The notes under the pieces are model-generated. The model did not search any database and had not been told where the DNA came from. It saw only the letters and a program-made list of their open reading frames with translations. DNA of 64,000 bases from Aralia elata. Its lineage: Eukaryota; Streptophyta; Magnoliopsida; Apiales; Araliaceae. Positions 59,378 to 64,000 of this stretch are shown here, one piece after another. Within the stretch, counting starts at the first letter, position 1; each line of letters opens with the position of its first letter. A program made the position numbers and the translations under genes. The stretch covers positions 87,847,766-87,911,765 of the forward strand of contig CM068382.1 of assembly GCA_034770075.1 (NCBI GenBank), given 5' to 3'.

Positions 59378-60724
59378 TGTTGCCTCTTTTTAGTCTTTAA
59401 TAAAAGAGCTCTAACTCATGCAAGCATACATGTGTCAACAGGTAATACAGAGGAAGTAGAGTATCGTCCCACAGAGAAAGTGCTAAATTAAATCACAATG
59501 CATCAGTTCTATCACTATATTTATTTGCCTAAACTAATGACTTAATTTTGGTGACAAAATTATTTCTAAACTAATTAACAACTAAAGATGCAAATAATAA
59601 TGAAATATATCAAAATTGGAATTAATGGGATTCTAACTTCATTTAATAGTTCATCTAATTTCTACCATCATGTTAGAAAGTTCACATATCACAGAAAAAT
59701 AGCCAAGGGCACTAATATATACATAACCATCTGTCAATGTATTATGACCTTCTTACATAATATCTATAATCAATAGACACCATGAAATCACCACTATAAC
59801 CAAAATCACTATATTTCTATGTGAAATTGCAATTATATTGATTTAAAGCACAAGCCCTTATTTTAACTCTTACGGTGAAACAGTATATTTCTATCTGATT
59901 CACAAAATATTAAGCTATCCAATTAAGCCTCATATACGCAAGCTATCATGATTACAATCCATACTCATATGTTATTTTTCAGTTCCTTATAAGCACTAAA
60001 ATCAAATGGTGATCAATCATTCATACATGTAAAACAACCATGATAGAGATTTCTTATGATGTGCAAAACAATCTAACACTCAAGCTTATAACTAGACTAC
60101 ATATTAAAATCCATTAGAATCCCATAATGGAGATTAGTTCATGACTGAACCAAAAGCCATTATGGGATCAAAACTACACATAGGAAAATAAACAATCAAT
60201 TGAAGTAAGAAGAAGTAGATTGATCAAACCAAATTGTTGACAAAAATCCAAAGTAAGCTCAAACCCACATCAAAATCCAGCACTTGAATAATAATAAACC
60301 ACAGTAAAACTCCAAAAACTATATCTCTAGAAAAGTAGAATAATAATAACAAAAGTCTCTCTGTTCCTTCTCAGCGTTTCCTTCTCTCTCTCTTATCAAT
60401 AGTAGCTTGAATCCTCTTCGAAATTAGCTTCTTTTTCTCTCATTCAGCCGTAACTCAGCATCAAAAACCGTGCACTAGCGCCTCTGGCGCTATAGTAGTG
60501 TTATTTCTAGCGCTTCTGGCGCTAGGTCATGCCCACAGATTTATTAAAATGCCACCAAGTCTGATTTTTAACCCTTTAAGCTCCAAAATGACTCTTTTGC
60601 CCCTCCAGCTCTAATCCTACAATAAACAAACACAAAAATGAATAAAACAATACTAAAAACACTTAAAGACCGCAATAATTAAGTCTAACAAGACCTGATT
60701 CGTAGGTATAAAACACACTCATCA
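59378..60724 (-). mobile_element. 5' LTR of the Athila element
   Basis: 1347 bases, colinear with the 3' LTR apart from scattered substitutions and a replaced block near 60283-60306. Palindromes at 60477-60493 and 60509-60525 match those of the 3' LTR. Confidence 0.93.
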
Positions 60725-61750
60725 AGAGATCCAACCATGTTAGAGTTTTGGGATAGAGCCCACACGCTTAAGGAGCAGCGTGCTTTGTCTTAGGCATCAG
60801 TAGCTATACGGGTAAAACTAATCTTACTTTTTAGTAATTATTAATATTTACTTGTTAAGAATATAATATAATTAACTCACACATACATAATAAATTACAA
60901 GATCGATATTAGAAGCTTCGGGACTAGCGTATAGCTGAGTTGGAGGTTGCTAGTGGGGTTCTAAGCCACTAGATTCACCACCCCCCTCTCAAGATCAAGT
61001 TATCTTAGGATGAGGAGCTGCAACTATGGGTTGCGTCTCAAGATCCCTCTACTAGAAGTACCGGCAGATATCGAGTGCTGGGTCTGCCGAGGATACCTGT
61101 ATATACACTACCTGGAGGTAATAAGATTTTTTATGTTTCAAGAAATTATCATAACCTATCACATAATATAAATTATTATTAGTAATGTTATATATATTTT
61201 CACAGGCTCTAACCAGCGCCAGCGTCCAAGAGCACCCGTTAGACCATCTCACACAGGCGCTGGCCTGGACGACGAGTTATTCCATAGGCTGATAGTGACG
61301 GTGTCAGATAGGTTTCATACCGATCCCATTTTTTTGTCAGCAATTTCCTAGCAGGTCTTGTCTTCACCAGCTCGCTCAGGAGGTTCTAGTAGGGGACTCC
61401 GCAGAGAGTACGAGCTTACCGCGGGAGCAGTTCGATGCGTTGAGCGGCGAGATGCTCCGGATGGTGGTTACCCTCCTAGAGTAGGCTTTTCGTTAGTCCC
61501 CGCAAACTCAGGTATATATTCTGCATGATTATGATATTTTCATTTTAACAGTATCTTTTTAATTCTCACATATATACAGACTAATGATTTTTATTTATAA
61601 TTCTATCAATAGGGTGATGATGGCAAGCGGACTGACGATGGCGAGTGGACTGGCAACGACGATTGGGGGGACAACAATGCTAATTTTCATACACCAGAGC
61701 AGCATCGTCGTTCACCTCCGCCCGATGATGATCCAACTATTAGTTTATAG
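60725..61750 (+). pseudogene. CACTA second gene, 3' part
   Basis: Resumes across the AGAGA duplication: (LGR)DPTMLEFWDRAHTLKEQRAL, then a stop. Further exon-like stretches: EELQLWVASQDPSTRSTGRY with VLGLPRIPVYTLPG (about 61011-61118) after an intron, and a last segment 61613-61750 with DDGKRTDDGEWTGND and HTPEQHRRSPPPDDDPTIS ending in TAG. The HTHTLKE-like region and the acidic tail fit the TNPA-like family. Several stops show that it is dead. Confidence 0.65.
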
Positions 61751-61896
61751 TTCATTTATATTCATTTTATTTATTCAATTGTAGATCATTTGTACATATT
61801 GGAGTCTGTAGAAGTTTTGTAGATCATATTGTATATAATTTATGGCACATTAGCTTATATTTGTAATTGTTGATGAGTTAGTACATCATTTGTAAT
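61751..61896. other. Spacer between the CACTA gene and the hAT end
   Basis: AT-rich 3' flank of the CACTA second gene. No right-hand CACTA TIR (CTTGTAGTG) is seen here or later in the window. Confidence 0.6.
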
Positions 61897-61904
61897 TAGG
61901 AGTG

Positions 61905-62075
61905 AGCAATTCGGTTATAACCGAACTGAATAAGCTATTTAGTTATAACCGAAAACAAATTTTACACAATTCTAATATCCAAACTATTAATTGAATTAGC
62001 TGATAACCGAACTACCGAATTACTGAATAACCGAATTGAAAATTTGTTTATCGATAAATAACCGAAATGAAAGGC
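61905..62075. repeat. hAT subterminal repeats
   Basis: Inverted and direct words CGGTTATAACCGAA, TAACCGAATTGAA and ATAACCGAA recur six or more times. Such repeats in hAT ends bind the transposase. Confidence 0.7.
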
Positions 62076-62079
62076 TTTC

Positions 62080-63497
62080 ATACGTAACAGTTACCTACTT
62101 ACCTTAACACTTAATACTAAACAACATTACAAATTACAATCAACAGCAGAGAGTCAAGACATCTCTAAAATTAACAATACATAATAATTCAAAACCTTAA
62201 CATGATTAAAATTAGCAATACATAATCCATAATTTCATAAAGTCTAATTAGTCCATAATAAATTAATAATCCATAAGAGTCTAAGTCTCTAAGACCAAAC
62301 ATCAAGCACTAGGCAGCACTGCCAACACACAGCAACATCAAAAACTCAAGCACTGCTGTCAACACTTAGTAGGCACTAAGCAGCACAGCAGGGCAGCAGG
62401 TAGCAGCAACTAAGCAGCACAACAACATGCCAACATGCAACACAACAAATAAGCAGAAGGCTAGAATCAGGTCAGGCACTAGCTTGTCCATGTGAAGTTA
62501 TGAACTAAGGAATGTGCAACAGAGCCCCCAACAAAAGCATTAGACTACAATTAAAAGTACGATTAATGTTTCTTATCTAATATTTAAACCAATACCCAAT
62601 GTAAGTCTGACTATATTGCATTGGTTGATTGAATTTACTAGACAAGAATTGCATTGGTTGCATTACAAGCTTAACTTATGGTACAATCAAAAATTTTGGA
62701 CTACATTACAGTAAAACAACTTGAGACTAATCATAATAATAAATGGTAGGGCAAACTAACACATTGTTTAAACACAAGTAAGAATTTCAGTAATTTGGTG
62801 TTCACAAACAAAGGACTCATTTGAATGAAAACTGTGTATTTTATCTCAATTATCTCATCACTCTGTTAATAAAATATATTAACTTCTTTTAATATAAACA
62901 TACTAATCAAATCTCTTGATAAATGGGATGTCTAATTATGGATACCTTAACGCAAGTCATAACCTAAACAAGTATTATTATATTAGACAATCAAACCATA
63001 AAAATCAAATTGCTGGTATTTGCCATTCAACTTTAATTAAAATGTTTGATGGGGAGGGGGAAACAAACATAATTTCTTGAGTTGGAATCAAAACCATTTA
63101 TCCAAGAACTAACCTTTAGGCAACAAAAATACATCTACTAAACATAAGTGAAAACTGGAACTCTATATCACAAATAGATCAACATACTTTGTTTGAAAAA
63201 AAAATCTCTATGATGAATCTCGAGCACACATCAGTGCAATCTAGCTTTCTAACTTTTCCTCTCTATACAATGAATAATAAGCACATATCACCTAGATCTA
63301 GATTACAGTGTATTCTAGGCTTCAACAAAATCATTATTTTCAACATTGGAATCAAAACCATTTATTTTTAACAGTTTATTCATATATGAATAATTATACA
63401 TAGTAACATATAAATCAGAGTTTAGAAACTAATTTCAACGGTTTCTAAAAATTAAAAATTGAATTGCAATGATGAATCAAGACACGAATTTACCTCA
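62080..63497. other. hAT interior without recognised coding
   Basis: AT-rich DNA with a CAGCA/AGCAGCAC-rich stretch at 62305-62460. No exon was recognised; probably 3' non-coding DNA. Confidence 0.5.
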
Positions 63498-64000
63498 TTA
63501 ATCAAGCTGAGTCACGGAAACATTAACATCATTAGTAGCAAGGCTCAACTTGGACATTACTGAAAATTGAAAAATATAATTAAACACATTATTTTTATAA
63601 ATTGTTTTATTAGTTCAATAAAATAAACAAAAACAATAATTATTACCACACTCAAGTTTATCGATAAAGTTGCTATCTTCCTCCACATTAATACGATTGT
63701 TTATTTTAATCCAATCTTGAGAACATATGAGAGCTTCCACCATATTAGGAGACAATGAACTTCTAAATGAATCAAGAATGCGTCCCCCTGTGTTAAATGC
63801 AGATTCCAAAGTAACGATAGAAATGGGAATAACCTACACATCACGAGCAATATGTGCAAGGATGGGGAATCTTGCATTATTAGCTTTCCACCACCCCAAA
63901 ATATCAAAAGTCTAATCGGCTTCTTACTTCACTTAAATACTTGTCCAATTCTAATTTGTCTCCAAGTATCCCTCCGGTCCAACACCTTTTGAACTATTCC
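63498..64000 (-). pseudogene. hAT transposase C-terminus (dimerisation domain)
   Basis: Minus strand: LELDKYLSEVRSRL, a one-base frameshift, then FDILGWWKANNARFPILAHI, ARDV, a TAG, then VIPISIVTLESAFNTGGRIL and DSFRSSLSPNMVEALICSQD. This is the hAT family dimerisation region (Dimer_Tnp_hAT: WW, then SAF(S/N)TGGR and SL.P..VEAL). An intron at 63560-63646 (GTGTG|GTAATA to TTTTCAG) keeps the phase and joins DKLEC to VMSKLSLATNDVNVSVTQLD before the TAA at 63498. One stop and one frameshift make it a pseudogene. Confidence 0.9.

Larger units (their letters stand above)
49011..60724 (-). mobile_element. Nearly complete Athila-type retrotransposon, 11.7 kb
   Basis: LTRs 59378-60724 (5') and 49011-50346 (3') are flanked by AGAGA (49006-49010 and 60725-60729). 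Minus-strand order: tRNA-Asp primer site, gag, protease, RT, RNase H, integrase, spacer with a palindrome array, an env-position gene, polypurine tract. This is the Athila layout. Each gene is readable almost end to end but contains a few stops, mostly TAG, and one frameshift, so it is a fairly young but dead copy. It interrupts an exon of the CACTA second gene. Confidence 0.95.
17501..61896 (+). mobile_element. Decayed CACTA (En/Spm) transposon, host of nested insertions
   Basis: The left end CACTACAAGAAAAAGG is a classic CACTA TIR. Removing the four nested LTR units leaves, in order and on one strand: subterminal repeats, a leader, TNP2-type transposase pieces and a second TNPA-like gene, which is the usual En/Spm order. 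The TSDs GTCGT and AGAGA join coding frames cleanly across two insertions. The right TIR was not found; the hAT element at 61897 or a deletion hides it, so the right limit is provisional. It is possible that the left TIR piece (17501-29430) and the transposase belong to two separate CACTA copies. Confidence 0.65.
61897..64000 (-). mobile_element. hAT transposon, 3' part, runs out of window
   Basis: The left border TAGGAGTGAGCAATTCGG resembles terminal repeats of plant hAT elements, and the next 170 bases hold repeated TTCGGTTATAACCGAA-type words. The transposase C-terminus lies on the minus strand at 63498-64000. The other TIR and the 8-bp duplication are outside the window; the left flank is TTTGTAAT. 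Confidence 0.75.

Overview
The window is a heterochromatin-like stretch of a plant nuclear genome, very probably a eudicot. It is AT-rich, nearly everything in it is transposable-element DNA, and the families are plant-specific: long-LTR Ty3/gypsy elements primed by initiator tRNA-Met, Athila-type gypsy elements primed by tRNA-Asp, En/Spm (CACTA) elements, a Tourist-like MITE and an hAT element. No intact host gene, rRNA, tRNA or CRISPR array was seen. The species cannot be told from sequence alone.

Left part (1-8514): remains of one long-LTR gypsy element on the + strand. It keeps a broken gag and protease relic (241-1200), has lost pol, and ends with a polypurine tract and its 3' LTR (1462-8514). 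That LTR was invaded by a complete solo LTR on the - strand (3114-7390, duplication TAGTG) and carries a truncated minus-strand LTR end (about 2822-3048). Another minus-strand LTR ends at 240.

Middle part (8515-17500): the only stretch not dominated by LTRs. It holds a Tourist-like MITE (8975-9311), duplicated decayed exons of an unrecognised minus-strand gene (about 9640-10380 and 15022-15414) and a solo LTR between them (10486-14183, duplication ATAGT).

Right part (17501-61896): best read as one decayed CACTA transposon on the + strand, opened like a stack of dolls. Its TIR and subterminal repeats lie at 17501-17780. TNP2-type transposase pieces lie at 30540-30887 and 37689-39169 with a tail at 47735. 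A second, TNPA-like gene lies at 47989-49010 and 60725-61750. Four LTR units interrupt it: a non-coding gypsy derivative (17869-28743, duplication CACTC), a gag-only Athila derivative (30888-37688, 3' edge deleted), a solo LTR (39170-47734, duplication GTCGT) that itself contains a CACTA element carrying symplekin-like exons (40664-45063, duplication GAG), and a nearly complete Athila element on the - strand (49011-60724, duplication AGAGA). At 61897 an hAT element begins and runs out of the window; its transposase C-terminus lies at 63498-64000.

No gene set works together as a living pathway: every transposon gene has stops, frameshifts or deletions. The most interesting structure is non-coding. 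Four LTR units of the long-LTR group share a probable intron in their leader with a unit-specific GC-rich or tandem-repeat island inside it; five share a hairpin near the LTR end; and the two Athila-type elements carry unrelated palindrome arrays placed in matching positions (LTR plus internal spacer), together with a shared 17-base hairpin motif.
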